From Sialis fuliginosa (Eukaryota; Arthropoda; Insecta; Megaloptera; Sialidae): a stretch of DNA of 64,000 nt. The notes below the pieces were generated by a model that saw only the letters and a list, made by a program, of their open reading frames with translations, did not search any database and had not been told where the DNA came from. How positions within the stretch are numbered: position 1 is the first letter of the stretch; the number at the start of each line of letters is the position of its first letter. Shown in pieces: positions 23,526-34,935 of this stretch. Where the stretch lies: positions 28,653,098-28,717,097 of the forward strand of contig OY540812.1 of NCBI GenBank assembly GCA_961205875.1, read 5' to 3'. The translations under genes were made by a program, and so were the position numbers.

Positions 23526-25275
23526 TGCTTCCTCGCAATTAGGGTTTGCAATCCCGCAGACTTTTTTTCCCGCGGGAATTTTGCGGGAAATCTGCAAATC
23601 CCGCGGGATCCCGCAGTTTTTTCAAAATTTTTCCAACATTTTTATTATTCATGCTTAAAATTACTATTATTTAGTTAACATGACAATTAAATAATGAAAA
23701 ATAGTTTCATAGCGGTAACATATGATACATAAACGTAACATGTACCGTATAGACCGATGTAAAATCTATAAAATACACCTGTGAATAGGAGATTGTCTAA
23801 TATGTTAGGTACAAGTACAAGATGCTTCTAACTACTTTTGTCTTTTTGTTCGATTATCCATTTCAATTTTTTTAAGTCCTTCGTTGCGTATAAATTAGCC
23901 CTTGTTTTATACGTAGGTCGCCTTTTACGCCGCGCTGGTATATACGGTATGTCACGTAAAATTAAATCACTAAATATCATTATTTACGGTTGCATTTTAG
24001 GGACAATCTGTTAAAAAATATCGTGTAGATCGTATAGAAAAAGATAGTTTTGAGAAAACACGAATTTTGTGTATTAAATTTTTGTGGTTAACTTTCATTT
24101 AATCTGCCATTCTTCTTCTAAATTTTTGTATTTCGTATTTTTTATGTTTTTTTTTTTGTAATCTGCGGGCTGTTCGAGCTTCTTTCGTCGCCTGAGTCGC
24201 GCGAATCCTGGCATGTTTTAATCGGTTGTGCGGTCACATTTTTCGAACGTTTTTTTTTTTATTCTGGAGGTATGTAACCACTTAACTAATCGTGGACAAG
24301 ATATAATTTATTTCACTAGTTTCATATTCAGTCATCTCAACCTTAATTTTTTTTTCAATATTGTTACCTTTTTTATCCATATTTACGCTTTATAAGTATT
24401 CAAAACGCACGCGACCTACAAATTTAATGTTAAAAAAATTCCGCGCGGATCCCGCATTTTCAGTGCGGGATCCGCAGATCTCCAAAACGTGCGGGATCCC
24501 GCGGGAATGCGGGATCCCGCATTGCGGGATTGCAAACCTTACTCGCAATATCGAAGATACGAGAAGCTTTGTGATCGTTTTAGATTGAGACAAAAAAAAT
24601 GTTCTCCACTTTCAAAATTTTAAATTAGTCTTTCCGTTTCAGGTCAAGACAAACACTTTTCGTCTCGTGTCTGTCTGTCTGTCCGTCCGTGGTCTGTCCC
24701 CTGAATCCTTGTCACACGCATAACTCATGAACCACTTAACCGATATTATTGAAGCTTGGTCAGATAGTTGAGTCTGGCTTGAGGACGGTTCTATTTCAAA
24801 ATCGTATGTAAGGGGGAGGGGTGACATCGCAAAATATTTATTAAAAACGATACATGTTACGTAATATTTTATAGGATCTTTTTTGTACAGCATTCAATTT
24901 CCTATAATTTGTTGTAATATATTTCCTTACAAAGATTTATCTCAATTTGCTTTTAAAAATCGTGTTTTGTATTTTTAAATTGATATTTACTTTGATATAT
25001 GAAATGTCATTTTGACGTTGTAAATATCATTTTGACGTTTTAAATGTCATTTTGACGTTTACATAAATTTAGAATTGATTGAAATTGCCAAAAAAATAAA
25101 AATATACAAAAAAATAATCAGGTGCGTCTTAAAAAAAATTCGAACTACTATTTTTTAGTAAAGTTGTATAAAAATTAAATGGTTAACCAATCGGTTTTTA
25201 TTTAAATTGTTCAATAATTAACCACCTTTGGTGAATTTGGCACGAAGAAGCACTGTGCATTTACTTGGAAGGTGT
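23526..25275 (-). mobile_element. Family A element, reversed copy split by a 1-kb hAT
   Basis: Reads TTGCTTCCTCGCAAT, is interrupted at 23540-24541, resumes ATCGAAGATACGAGAAGC, passes the GTCTGTCTGTCTGTCC tract, a triplicated CATTTTGACGTT-type word (about 25008-25060), and ends at GCACGAAGAAGCACTGTGCA. Removing the insertion restores a normal family A end. Confidence 0.9.
23540..24541. mobile_element. Non-autonomous hAT element (1002 bp) nested in family A
   Basis: Terminal inverted repeats TAGGGTTTGCAATCCCGC and GCGGGATTGCAAACCTTA match at 17 of 18 positions. CTCGCAAT is duplicated at 23532-23539 and 24542-24549. Eight-base duplications and TAGGG ends fit the hAT superfamily. The ends are full of the palindromic word GCGGGATCCCGC and its parts (23555-23620 and 24440-24520), as expected of transposase-binding subterminal repeats. 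Open frames 24361-24588 and 24390-24593 cover these repeats and are not genes; no transposase is encoded. Confidence 0.95.
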
Positions 25276-25535
25276 GTTTTTTTTTAAATAATTTCTACTC
25301 GACTAAAATATTTATGATGTATATCTCAATTAATGTTTCGCGTACGACAACCCTCAAGTGTGTTATAGTTAGTAACTAACCTGAGGGATGTCGCTTATTA
25401 TTTGTAACTGTATTCACACTTCATAGAATGGTTATGCGGAGGAAGTTTGAATTAACTATTTATACAGCATTTGTTACATATGATACACTTATATGTGTAT
25501 CTAGTTTATCTCAAGTGTAATCAAAATATCAGCTT

Positions 25536-25822
25536 CAGTGACGTAACCAGGGGAAAGGAGGGAGACCACGGAGTGATGCGAGTAGTATTAGGGACCATGC
25601 AAAATATGTACGGATAAACATTTTCGTTTGTAAATTTAGTGAAAATTGAAGAAGGCAATTTGAAAACATTAAAATATTAAAAATTTTGAGATGTGAAAAG
25701 GTCATTCAACTGTACCTGATAATTTTTTTAAGTGAAAGCAAAAAAAAGGTAATTTGAAAACAATTAGTAAAAAAAAATTTAATCCCTCCCACCCCCCAAA
25801 AAAAATCCTTACTACACCACTG
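25536..25822. mobile_element. Non-autonomous hAT element (287 bp), perfect 8-bp target duplication
   Basis: Begins CAGTGACGTAACCAGG and ends CTTACTACACCACTG. ATCAGCTT flanks it at 25528-25535 and 25823-25830. The interior has GGAGGGAGACC near the left end and CTCCCACCCCCC near the right. The open frame at 25702-25974 crosses its border and is spurious. Confidence 0.93.
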
Positions 25823-25830
25823 ATCAGCTT

Positions 25831-26349
25831 CGTTATTTTCATAAAGAATAGAGTAAAATAATATGTTTGTATAATATCAGACACTTGCAGAAACCGGGTA
25901 TTCAAAATAAAACAATACAAATGATTTTTTTTTTCGAAAATTAAGTTCCTTACAAAAATGCCGCGCAAAAACAAAAAACAATAAAATTAAAATTATGGTC
26001 ATTACGGTAATTGCACACAAAAAATTAATTTATTTAAGAATGGCCAAGTAACCAGTGCTGGACCACTGATATGGAATGACTCATAAATAATTAAATAATT
26101 ATTAGCAATATTTTTTAATGTAAAAGATTAAAGTTCTTACGATTAAAAATTCAATGAAAAAAGTCCCATGAAAATCCATTCACTATAGACGGGTTCCGAG
26201 GTTTTACATTTTTAACGACTAACTGCACCGGACTAGAAATACTACAGTGAATCCATATAAAACTAAAAAATAAACATTTTTGTATCATTTTGTACACACG
26301 GAAATTCTCTCCCTAATGTACAATTTTGGCCCAAAAATAATAATTTATA
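25831..26349. other. AT-rich stretch, nothing recognised
   Basis: No supported coding frame or repeat copy. A short palindromic patch CAGTGCTGGACCACTG occurs near 26054. Confidence 0.4.
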
Positions 26350-26697
26350 TGCCCGGTATTATAAAGAATTTTCTTGACTGCAAATTCAAATTAGCTCCCA
26401 GCTAACGCTATCTGCTGGGTATTAAATATAAATGACAACCAGTCACAGATGTAGTCAATGAAATCGTACATATAATAACTTCGACGCATGCGTATTAAGT
26501 AGAAATCAGCGACTTAAAATAAGTGCTGCTAAGTGTACCTCATAAAATGCATAGCATTCACATTATTATACATTTACTAACACACTGCTTTAAAATATCG
26601 AGCAATTTCACATCAATTTGACTCCCAGTAGATAACTTTGGCTGGAAGAAAATTTGCGTGCAAATTCTTTATAATATTTGATCCGTATCACGTGAAA
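26350..26697 (+). mobile_element. Family E MITE, copy 1
   Basis: Left end TGCCCGGTATTATAAAGAA is the same as the right end of the copy at 40274-40549. Right end CAAATTCTTTATAATATTTG is its decayed partner. The middle shares TACCTCATAAAATGCAT and CTGCTTTAAAA with the other copy. The target duplication is not clean here. Confidence 0.75.
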
Positions 26698-26735
26698 CGT
26701 TCCATGTATATTTAATTGTTATTTATTATATTTTA

Positions 26736-26772
26736 GCCTGACAATGATTCTGTGAATCGAAAGCTTGCGTTT
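26736..26772 (+). repeat. Shared GACAATGATTCTGTGAATCG motif
   Basis: GCCTGACAATGATTCTGTGA then ATCGAAAGCTTGCG is almost the same as the minus strand around 52460-52495 in the 52.4-kb palindrome. GATTC and GAATC can pair as a small stem. The layout CTGANGA-stem-GAAA recalls hammerhead ribozyme cores, but the base after the core does not fit and this copy has CTGACAA. Confidence 0.55.
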
Positions 26773-26779
26773 ATAAATT

Positions 26780-28984
26780 TTCTCGATATATAATAATTTC
26801 TAACGTATTAGACAATCAGGTGGTTTTTATTTATTATATTTAACGTCACTACTAATGTATTATTTAAGTAGTAACAATACATAAGTACATTTAATTATCA
26901 CTAACGAAAAGTTTCTTTACAACTTTAAGTGAATATTAACTTAACGAAAAAAGTACCGAAAAATAAAAATCCTGGTAATTAAGCCATTAAAAGCTATCCA
27001 CATGACTACAATCTTTATGTGTACAGATACAAAGTAATTTAATGGGAAAAGTTAAACTACTTTCACCACAGCCAACAATAGTGTTTGAATAGAACTAACT
27101 CCATGTTTAGTTTTTGAAATATTTATTTGTAGATGAGTTTCTGAAACTTTCTTTGGTACGTGTACTTTTTTAGGAAGACGAGGAATGAAATATTAAAGGT
27201 AAAAGTTTGTTCTAATTAACAAAGCTTTCAGTACCTGTAAATAAACCGTTGCTTCTATAGTTTTATTATTATTTATTATTATAATTGTTTTCTTTTCAAA
27301 TTATAATTAATTAATTTTAAAATTTCTTTTTAAAGTCAACTTCGTATTAAGGAACAATTACAAATCATTTTTTTTATATATATAAATTCACTGTTAATTA
27401 CAAAATAATACTTTTATTATACACTTAAGACAGTAATGCGGTGTGACGCCTAATATTTTAAGCTTATTTCAAGATTTTTTTTTTTGTAACAAAATAAAAT
27501 ATAATCTTTTCAGTCTTTTTATGTTTTTATTTGTATCTTAAACTATGCAAAAAAATATTTTTTACTTAATTTTATAATACTTTGTGTATTTTGGGGTCAA
27601 AGTGGATTGCTCGAAAAAAAGATGGGTGGGCGGTGGGAAGCATATCTCCACTTATAGTAATTTGAAACTAAAAAATCAAATATATTTTTATTTTATAGGC
27701 TTGTCTCTATCGTATTGCCTAGAATTAGACATTTATATAAATTAAAACAAAAATGGCGGGCTTATAAAATAAAGTTGGCAAAAACCGTGTTTTTTATAAA
27801 ATAAATAATTTTGGGTAATACGATAACTATTGGAATGTAGAACAAAGAATTAAAATTATAACCCGATAGATTGATTAAAATTTTGTTTGTGCTTCTCACC
27901 AACCGTCAAAAAATGGTTTCGAGCATTTTCTATGTGCTATAACTTCGTAAATACTTTGAATTTCGGTCTACAATTTTCGCAGCATGCTTTCAATAAATTT
28001 TACTTTCAAAATATTACGTTAAAAAAATTGAAAATTTTAATTCGTCGCACCGCAATATTGCCAAACCAGGTTAACAACTATATTTTATAATTCGGTATAA
28101 TGTCTTAACAATATTGACGATAAATAATTGTATGTCGTTTGGTAGCAATTATGATACATTTAAAATAACGATGCATTATAGGTATTCATAATGGTGTCAA
28201 ATGAAAATATGGAACAAATTTTCATTCGGTCAAATGTTATTCGAACATTCTTACTAAAACCATAAAAAAATATACATATTATACCTTTAAAAAAATTATT
28301 TACTCGCGAAAAATGTTAAAACTGCGCAGATGAAGAAATGATTTTTAAACTTGTAACTTCTAAACTCATTGATAAAAAAACGAAAGAAACAGAGGATAAA
28401 GGAAATATATGTCATTCCAGAAAAAAAATGTTTCCTTCAATTCGGTTAACATTCACAGAACCCGTACATCGTACATGAAATACAAATAATCAGTGAGAAC
28501 TGCTAAAATAATGAAATAAATTTATTTTTATTGACCTTACAGTTTTTAGTCAAAATTCGATATAATCTAGAAATCCTGGAGCAATATAAAAATCGACAAA
28601 TGTCACCATTTGTCATACAAAAACGTACAGTACGGAAATGGTAGCTATAGACAAATTGGTAAATCCTATCTTAATATAAAATAATATTTTGATTTTTTAT
28701 ACATTTTTTATGTATACGACTGGTTTTTCCAACGACACAAAAATAGCTGAAGCGATTTTGATAGAACTTTCACTGTTCGAAAGCCTAAGACCCTATAACT
28801 GGTTAAGGTTGCATGATAATCGAATCAGAGCAGAAAGAGATTTTTTTCTAATAAAATTTTAAATAACAGTATGGAGAACCATACATGACTTCCATGTCTG
28901 GAATGCTCATTGTCAGTGAAACAAACATTTTCCCTAAAAACAATTCAAATCTGTGCATTTTTGCAGTACTTATCGTGAACGAAA
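26780..28984. other. AT-rich stretch, nothing recognised
   Basis: Over 2 kb without a supported repeat or coding feature. The open frame 27887-28090 (67 codons) has no recognisable domain. Confidence 0.45.
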
Positions 28985-29000
28985 GAAAATTCTACATCCA

Positions 29001-29042
29001 GACACATACACACACATACACACACACACACACACACACATA
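29001..29042. repeat. (CA)n microsatellite
   Basis: About 42 bp of CA repeats with a few interruptions. It lies inside an open frame at 28885-29304 whose translation is mostly repeat-driven (His-Thr runs) and which I do not accept as a gene. Confidence 0.95.
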
Positions 29043-29615
29043 CAGCCACACGCACAGTCGCTATGCGGAAATCAAGTTTTCTTTACGTTTTAAAGATAGT
29101 ACAATCAGAATCTGCTCTTATCTCAGACACAATTTTTCGGCGATATTACAATATTTCCATTACTTCCAGAACATGGAAGTAAAATTTAAATGGTTTGAAT
29201 TTCGAAATAACAAAGCGGGAATCCATAGGGTATTAAGTTACATAATAGTTATAATAAATCCATTCACGTTTTTATCAACACAATTAAACTTCACATGTAA
29301 ATAATTCACTCCACTTATTATAAAGAGCTAATAATTTCCATGTAAATAAACCCGTATCTTAATAAATTCGCGAACCATTATCTGTGTGTAAATGAAACAG
29401 GCATATTGCGCGTTCCCTGCAGCATTTTTCATTACTTTCACCACAGTTTTAAATTATGCAAATCCCCCATACTTCCATGTTATGGATTTTTTTAATAAAG
29501 GAACTCTTTGAGAAGTACAGAACGACCTCCAAAACTCGAATCTATGTAAGTCTTTTTGGTCCATTTGCTTCCGCTCTGAAAACGGAGCCTGTACATGCTA
29601 TTCCTTTCACTATTA

Positions 29616-29811
29616 GAACGCTTACACACTAGCGACTTTTAGCAGCGTGATAGTCGCTCTGCTACATCTCATGGTATGCTACCCGCTGTCAATCATTTTC
29701 GTTCAGAATTGTTTCAATTGCACATGCACACTGTTGTATTTTACAATAGCATGCCATGAGTTTAGCAGCGCGACTATCGTGCTGCTAAAAATCGTTAGTG
29801 TGTAAGGAGGC
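29616..29811. mobile_element. PIF/Harbinger-like MITE (196 bp), TTA target duplication
   Basis: Left end GAACGCTTACACACTAGCG pairs with right end CGTTAGTGTGTAAGGAGGC, and the inverted match continues through TTTTAGCAGCGTGATAGTCG for about 45 bp. TTA occurs on both sides (29613-29615 and 29812-29814). Confidence 0.85.
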
Positions 29812-29983
29812 TTATATAAAATAGGTTAGTTATTTCATCTAACTTTTTCATGAGTGCAAGTAAGAAAAATATATGCGCGTGTAAGAAAGGAAAGCGCTGT
29901 TGCCAACAGACTTGTGTCCAAAATTGAAATGTATGAATTGTTGTAATTTATACTCCAGTATTTCGGTCGAGTACGCTTCATTA

Positions 29984-30008
29984 TTATACACAGGCGTCCT
30001 GTGTATAA
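29984..30008. repeat. Perfect 11-bp hairpin
   Basis: TTATACACAGG and CCTGTGTATAA around a CGT loop. Overlaps the minus-strand open frames 29835-30095 and 29848-30063, neither of which resembles a known protein. Confidence 0.8.
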
Positions 30009-30208
30009 GCATAGGACTATCCCTACACCGCATGCCCCGTAAAACCTCCTTAATGTACCCCAAATAGTAGCTAGTCTCTCATCTAATATCAACATTCCTC
30101 AACTAGTTATTGACCCCTTGAACACAAAAGAGAAGAAATTACTTTTTCATCCAAATGATCAAAACTTTATAGACTTCCTGTGTAAGTCAAATTTTTATTT
30201 ATTATAAC

Positions 30209-30527
30209 CATGGCTTCGAACCGGAACTGAACCGAAAACCAGAAAAAAAACATTTTTTTCGGTTCGGTACATGTTAAAATACGCGCGTTAACATGATCTT
30301 ATTTCCCACTTCAATTGTCGTTCGGGCTATCATACAAGTACCATAAAATGTTCTAAATTATGGTAGAAAATAAATTTTTAATACAAATATTTTTTTTTTA
30401 ATTAATCACTCGGAGCTGAATCGAAAACCGGAAAACCGTTATTTTTTTCAGAACGAAAACCGGCACCGAACCGAAATATATTTTTTTACTCGAACCGAAA
30501 CGAAAAAAACAACGGTTCGAAGCCCTG
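30209..30527. mobile_element. hAT-like MITE with GAACCGAA subterminal repeats, copy 1 (319 bp)
   Basis: Ends CATGGCTTCGAACCGG and CGGTTCGAAGCCCTG are inverted repeats. ATTATAAC (30201-30208) and GTTATAAC (30528-30535) form an 8-bp duplication with one difference. GAACCGAAA/TTTCGGTTC words crowd both ends. About 90% similar by eye to 31974-32350, sharing ACATGTTAAAATACGCGCGT in the middle. Confidence 0.88.
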
Positions 30528-30535
30528 GTTATAAC

Positions 30536-31284
30536 AACTCCCTTGATAACACGTTAACAATTTAAATTTGAGATTCGAATTATAGAGGTTTTACTGTACC
30601 ATTTTCCAAAACCCACTTAGTTAAAAGAACATAGAAAAGATCACGCTAAAGAATAATCACCGAAAATAAGATGGTTCGTGATAATACGACCTGTACCAAT
30701 ATTTACAGCGACGTCGAATAATGAAGAACAAGTGGAAATGTATATAATAAATTCCCCAAGGAATGTTTGTTCTTTAATATCGAAAACATGGTATAACATA
30801 ATCGGGGAGTATATTTCTTTATAATAAATCGATATTTATTTTTTGTTTGAAATATGTCAAGTTGAAAAGGTTAAGTTGATATATTATTATTTTATTTCTT
30901 ATATTATTTATATAATAAGGACCTTACTGATATCTTTAAAAGAAATAAATTTAGGAACTATATTTCTTCAGAACAATAAAGGTAAATCAATTATTGCTAA
31001 ATTCACAAAATACTAAACAAGATATTATTATTTTTTAATATACGAGTATAAGATTTTTTTATCAATTCTTGATAACTATTTTCATTTTATATTAACTTTT
31101 TTATTTTCTACTTGTACTTACACTTATGAAGGAAACTATTGAGAAATTGAATACTCACCTGAAAATAAAAAAGAGATATATTAATAGATAATAGTACACA
31201 TACATTGAAAATTCATAAATACATATCTTAAACATGCTTAAATATGCATTTTCTCTTCAATAATATAATATTACTACATGAGTT
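30536..31284. other. AT-rich stretch, nothing recognised
   Basis: No supported feature. Confidence 0.45.
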
Positions 31285-31485
31285 TAAAGATAATATAAAG
31301 ATATCTGCCATGGAAGCGACGAGATTTTCTTATACGTTATACTGACAAATGAATAAAATATAGAATAAAATAAAGGGAGCATAAGAAAATATTCTCTACA
31401 TGTATCAAATAAATTTTTTAACTTCTGATGATAAGAAGGTGAAATTTTATATTTAGGATTAATTTTCGTCTGAGATGATATTTGA
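31285..31485 (-). repeat. Dispersed family F fragment
   Basis: ATATCTGCCATGGAAGCG with TTTTCTTATACGT (31324-31336) is the reverse of the ACGTATAAGAAAGTCCC region. GTGAAATTTTATATTTAGGA follows, as at 17260. Confidence 0.55.
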
Positions 31486-31507
31486 TTATCGAATATGATA
31501 TTTTAAT

Positions 31508-31645
31508 AGAAGGGTCCTAAAATATCACTTGATACGCATCTGGGCTATTTTTTTTTATTTGATTAAATTATATCCAATTTTTTTCAAATAGTTTATGTGA
31601 ATGTGCCATTTTAACTGTAGGGGCCTAAAATATCACTTAATTTTC
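31508..31645. repeat. Short direct repeat GGNCCTAAAATATCACTT
   Basis: AAGGGTCCTAAAATATCACTT-type words occur near 31510 and 31620, about 110 bp apart; old tandem duplication. Confidence 0.5.
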
Positions 31646-31973
31646 AAATTGATTAAATAATTTAATTATTATTATATCCTAGGTGTGTAGTATTTTAAAG
31701 TATCGATTGCCACCAAAATAAATTAGATCTGAAAAATATTTTTCAAATAATTCTGAAATTTATTTTGTGTAGTCTTTTTGTTCTAACAAAAAAAAACGGC
31801 TAGACCGAATTCGATTAAATTTATTTCAGATCATATACACGGTAAGCCGCTTCGATTGGCATCCCAACGAAGACAATGGCATTTTTATTTACGAGATATC
31901 GTGCAGGAAAAAAATGACACGTACGTTCATGCATACATCATTCTGAAAATAGTGTAAATATACCAGGGATTCG

Positions 31974-32350
31974 AACTGGAACTGAACCGAAAACCGAAAA
32001 AATCGTTATTTTTTTCCGGAACGAAAACTGGAATCGAACCGAAAAAAAATCGGTTTTTTTCGGTTCGGTACATGTTAAAATACGCGCGTTAACATGATCT
32101 TACTCTCCACTTCAATTGTCGTTCGAGCTATCATGCAAGTACCATAAAATGTTCTAAATTATGGTAGAAATTTTTTTTTAATACTTACAAATAATTTTTT
32201 TTTAATTAACACTACGAGCTGAACCGAAAACCGAAAAAAACGGAAAAACCGTTTTTTTTTCGGTACCAAAACCGGAACCTAACCGAAATATGATTTTTAC
32301 TTGAACCGGAACGAAAACTGAAACGAAAAAAATAAAGGTTCGAAGCCCTG
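31974..32350. mobile_element. hAT-like MITE with GAACCGAA subterminal repeats, copy 2 (377 bp)
   Basis: Ends CAGGGATTCGAACTGG and GGTTCGAAGCCCTG. Same interior as 30209-30527 with more terminal GAACCGAAAA units. The flanks AAATATAC and TAATATAC could be a duplication if the right border lies two bases further on; not clean. Confidence 0.82.
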
Positions 32351-32360
32351 ATTAATATAC

Positions 32361-32703
32361 TATATTGACATTGGAACATAAAAATTTGTTGAAATTTTTT
32401 ATTTCGATATTCGGACCGATTACAATACTTTCCTATTGAGAAGTTAAAAACCTGTTTTACCGACTATCATAACAGAACTATGTATTATCTACACCTAACC
32501 TAATTTCATGGTGTTAAATTGTTTCCGTTGCATGGTGTGAGCGCATCGTTACATGCAACGCATTTCGTTGCCGATGCATTAGTAAATTTCATCTTGAACG
32601 TGCCTAAAGAAGTATAACTTCAAAAAACGAAGATAACTACCATACGACTGCCAAACCTCCGGCAAAATAGTTTTGATAACGTCATCATGCCCCCATCAAC
32701 CTT
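32361..32703. other. Unassigned segment
   Basis: No recognised repeat. GTTGCATGGTGTGAGCGC and ACATGCAACGCATTTCGTTG give it a slightly higher G+C content. Confidence 0.4.
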
Positions 32704-34100
32704 TGTCTAAACCATTTTCTCTTGTTTTGTTTTTGAAATATTGGACTGAGGTAATTAAAATGGATAGCTTGTCTATTAAATGACAGCCGTGTTATTCCAG
32801 AAACTAAATACATGTGTTTTCTGCAACTTTTGAACATTTGTCCAAACCTTTTTCTCAATCTTGCTTTGTTCTTTGAAATAACCGCCCGGTGAGATCAAAA
32901 TGGATCGACCTGTATATTAAATTAGGTAAATGTTGTTACAAAAACTAAAAACATGTGTTTTCTGTAACTTTTGGAAATTTTTCCAAACCTTTTTCTCTAT
33001 CTTGCTTTGTTCTTTGAAATAACCGCCCGGTGAGATCAAAATAGATCGACCTGTATATTAAATTACGTAATGTTGTTACAGAAACTAAAAACATGTATTT
33101 TCTGTAACTTTTAGAAATTTGTCCAAACCTTTTTCTCAATCTTGCTTTGTTCTTTGAAATAACCGCCCGGTGAGATCAAAATAGATCGACCTGTATATTA
33201 AATTACGTAATGTTGTTACAGAAACTAAAAACATGTGTTTTCTGTAACTTTTAGAAATTTGTCCAAACCTTTTTCTCAATCTTGCTTTGTTCTTTGAAAT
33301 AACCGCCCGGTGAGATCAAAATGGATCGACCTGTATATTAAATTAGGTAAATGTTGTTACAAAAACTAAAAACATGTGTTTTCTGTAACTTTTGGAAATT
33401 TTTCCAAACCTTTTTCTCTATCTTGCTTTGTTCTTTGAAATAACCGCCCGGTGAGATCAAAATAGATCGACCTGTATATTAAATTACGTAATGTTGTTAC
33501 AGAAACTAAAAACATGTATTTTCTGTAACTTTTAGAAATTTGTCCAAACCTTTTTCTCAATCTTGCTTTGTTCTTTGAAATAACCGCCCGGTGAGATCAA
33601 AATAGATCGACCTGTATATTAAATTACGTAATGTTGTTACAGAAACTAAAAACATGTGTTTTCTGTAACTTTTAGAAATTTGTCCAAACCTTTTTCTCAA
33701 TCTTGCTTTGTTCTTTGAAATAACCGCCCGGTGAGATCAAAATGGATCGACCTGTATATTAAATTACGTAAATGTTGTTACAGAAACTAAATACATGTGT
33801 TTTCTGCAACTTTTGGAAATTTGTCCAAACCTTTTTCTCAATCTTGCTTTGTTCTTTGAAATAACCGCCCGGTGAGATCAAAATGGATCGACCTGTATAT
33901 TAAATTACGTAAATGTTGTTACAGAAACTAAATACATGTGTTTTCTGCAACTTTTGGAAATTTTTCCAAACCTTATTCGCTGTCTTGCTTTGTTCTTTAA
34001 AATAACCGCCCGGTGAGATCAAAAAGGATCGACCTGTATATTAAATTACGGCAATGTTGTTACAGAAACTAAATACATGTGTTTTCAGCAACTTTTGGTA
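32704..34100. repeat. Satellite array, about 140-bp monomer, nine near-identical units plus one diverged unit, with a 421-bp trimer
   Basis: CCAAACCTTTTTCTC-type starts lie at 32842, 32983, 33123, 33263, 33404, 33544, 33684, 33825 and 33966, steps of 140-141 bp. Each unit carries AAATAACCGCCCGGTGAGAT, GGATCGACCTGTATATTAAA and AAACATGTGTTTTCTG-type words. The block 32842-33341 recurs without visible change at 33263-33762, an offset of three monomers (421 bp), which is why the same 64-codon minus-strand frame appears at 32945-33139 and 33366-33560. The edge units (32704 and 33966) are more diverged. The frames are not genes. Confidence 0.95.
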
Positions 34101-34627
34101 ACAGAATCAATTCTTCCGGACCAGTGAGCATCGTCAGTTTATTTAGCACGTTATTTGTACATCATTTCACGGATTTCTCAATTGCTGTCTCTTTAATACA
34201 TCGTGTGATGTTTTGTTTACTCTCTGCCCCAGTCTCTTGAGTAGTTTACTACAGAATTAATGAAACGGGAGACTAACGTGTAATGAACACTGGCTGCAAC
34301 CAACCCAGTGACGTGCGTTCTACTCTAAATGAAGTTTTGCATTCGGTGTGAAAATGAACACCCGTGCAAAAAGGTAAAGCAAACGAAGAGACTGGCTTGT
34401 TTGTTAAGTGTTTGTCATTTATAAATAACAAGGAAAATATTTTCTTTATTAAGAAATACCTGTAGGAAGTTACGTATAACACAACGACAAAAATATTGTT
34501 TCATCTCCTAAATTAAAAAAGTCTACCTTACTCACAAAACTTGATGTTCAGCAGATAAGTGGAACAGAACGCACAATTTTTTTTTCTATGAAAAAGTCAC
34601 AATATTTCGTGCACACAGTTCTATTAA
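34101..34627. other. Unassigned segment
   Basis: The minus-strand frame 34273-34482 (69 codons) resembles no known protein. No repeat copy recognised. Confidence 0.4.
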
Positions 34628-34902
34628 GGGTCGATTCAGACTATCGAGCCGAACTCGGTCTAGTCTCATATAATCAAAGTCAAATATTAATAAACAATAA
34701 ACAATTAAATCATTCATTTTATAGGTATCGGTCAGTTCTCGATCCAATCTTGGTCTGATACAGCAAATTGCAAAGAATATTTTACTGGGGTGTGATCGAA
34801 CCTGGCATGGACTGTACCGAGATCAGCTCGATAGTGTAAATATTATAAGATTTGATTGGAACGAGACCGGCCCGTGACCGGCTCGATAGTCTGAATCGAC
34901 CC
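34628..34902. mobile_element. PIF/Harbinger-like MITE (275 bp), TAA target duplication
   Basis: Ends GGGTCGATTCAGACTATCGA (then GCC) and GGC then TCGATAGTCTGAATCGACCC are a perfect 23-bp inverted repeat. TAA is on both sides (34625-34627 and 34903-34905). The interior repeats GGTC/GATC-rich words such as ACTCGGTCTAG and GAGACCGG. The perfect ends suggest a recent insertion. Confidence 0.92.
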
Positions 34903-34935
34903 TAAATCTTATCGTTCTGTAACAACATATATTTA

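Noticed and set aside
26736..26772. Active hammerhead ribozyme
   Set aside because: The core reads CTGACAA instead of CTGANGA and an extra unpaired base breaks the stem II junction; reported only as a resemblance.
28885..29304. 139-codon open frame
   Set aside because: Its middle is a translated (CA)n microsatellite (alternating His and Thr). The rest shows no recognisable family or splice context.
29835..30095. Overlapping 86- and 71-codon minus-strand frames
   Set aside because: Two frames overlap in the same region around a small hairpin and neither resembles a known protein; no start or splice support.
32945..33560. Two identical 64-codon minus-strand frames
   Set aside because: They are translations of a satellite monomer pair and recur at exactly the 421-bp array period; not duplicated genes.
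32704..34100. CRISPR-like array
   Set aside because: Units repeat end to end over their whole 140 bp with no unique spacers, and the genome is eukaryotic; it is a satellite.
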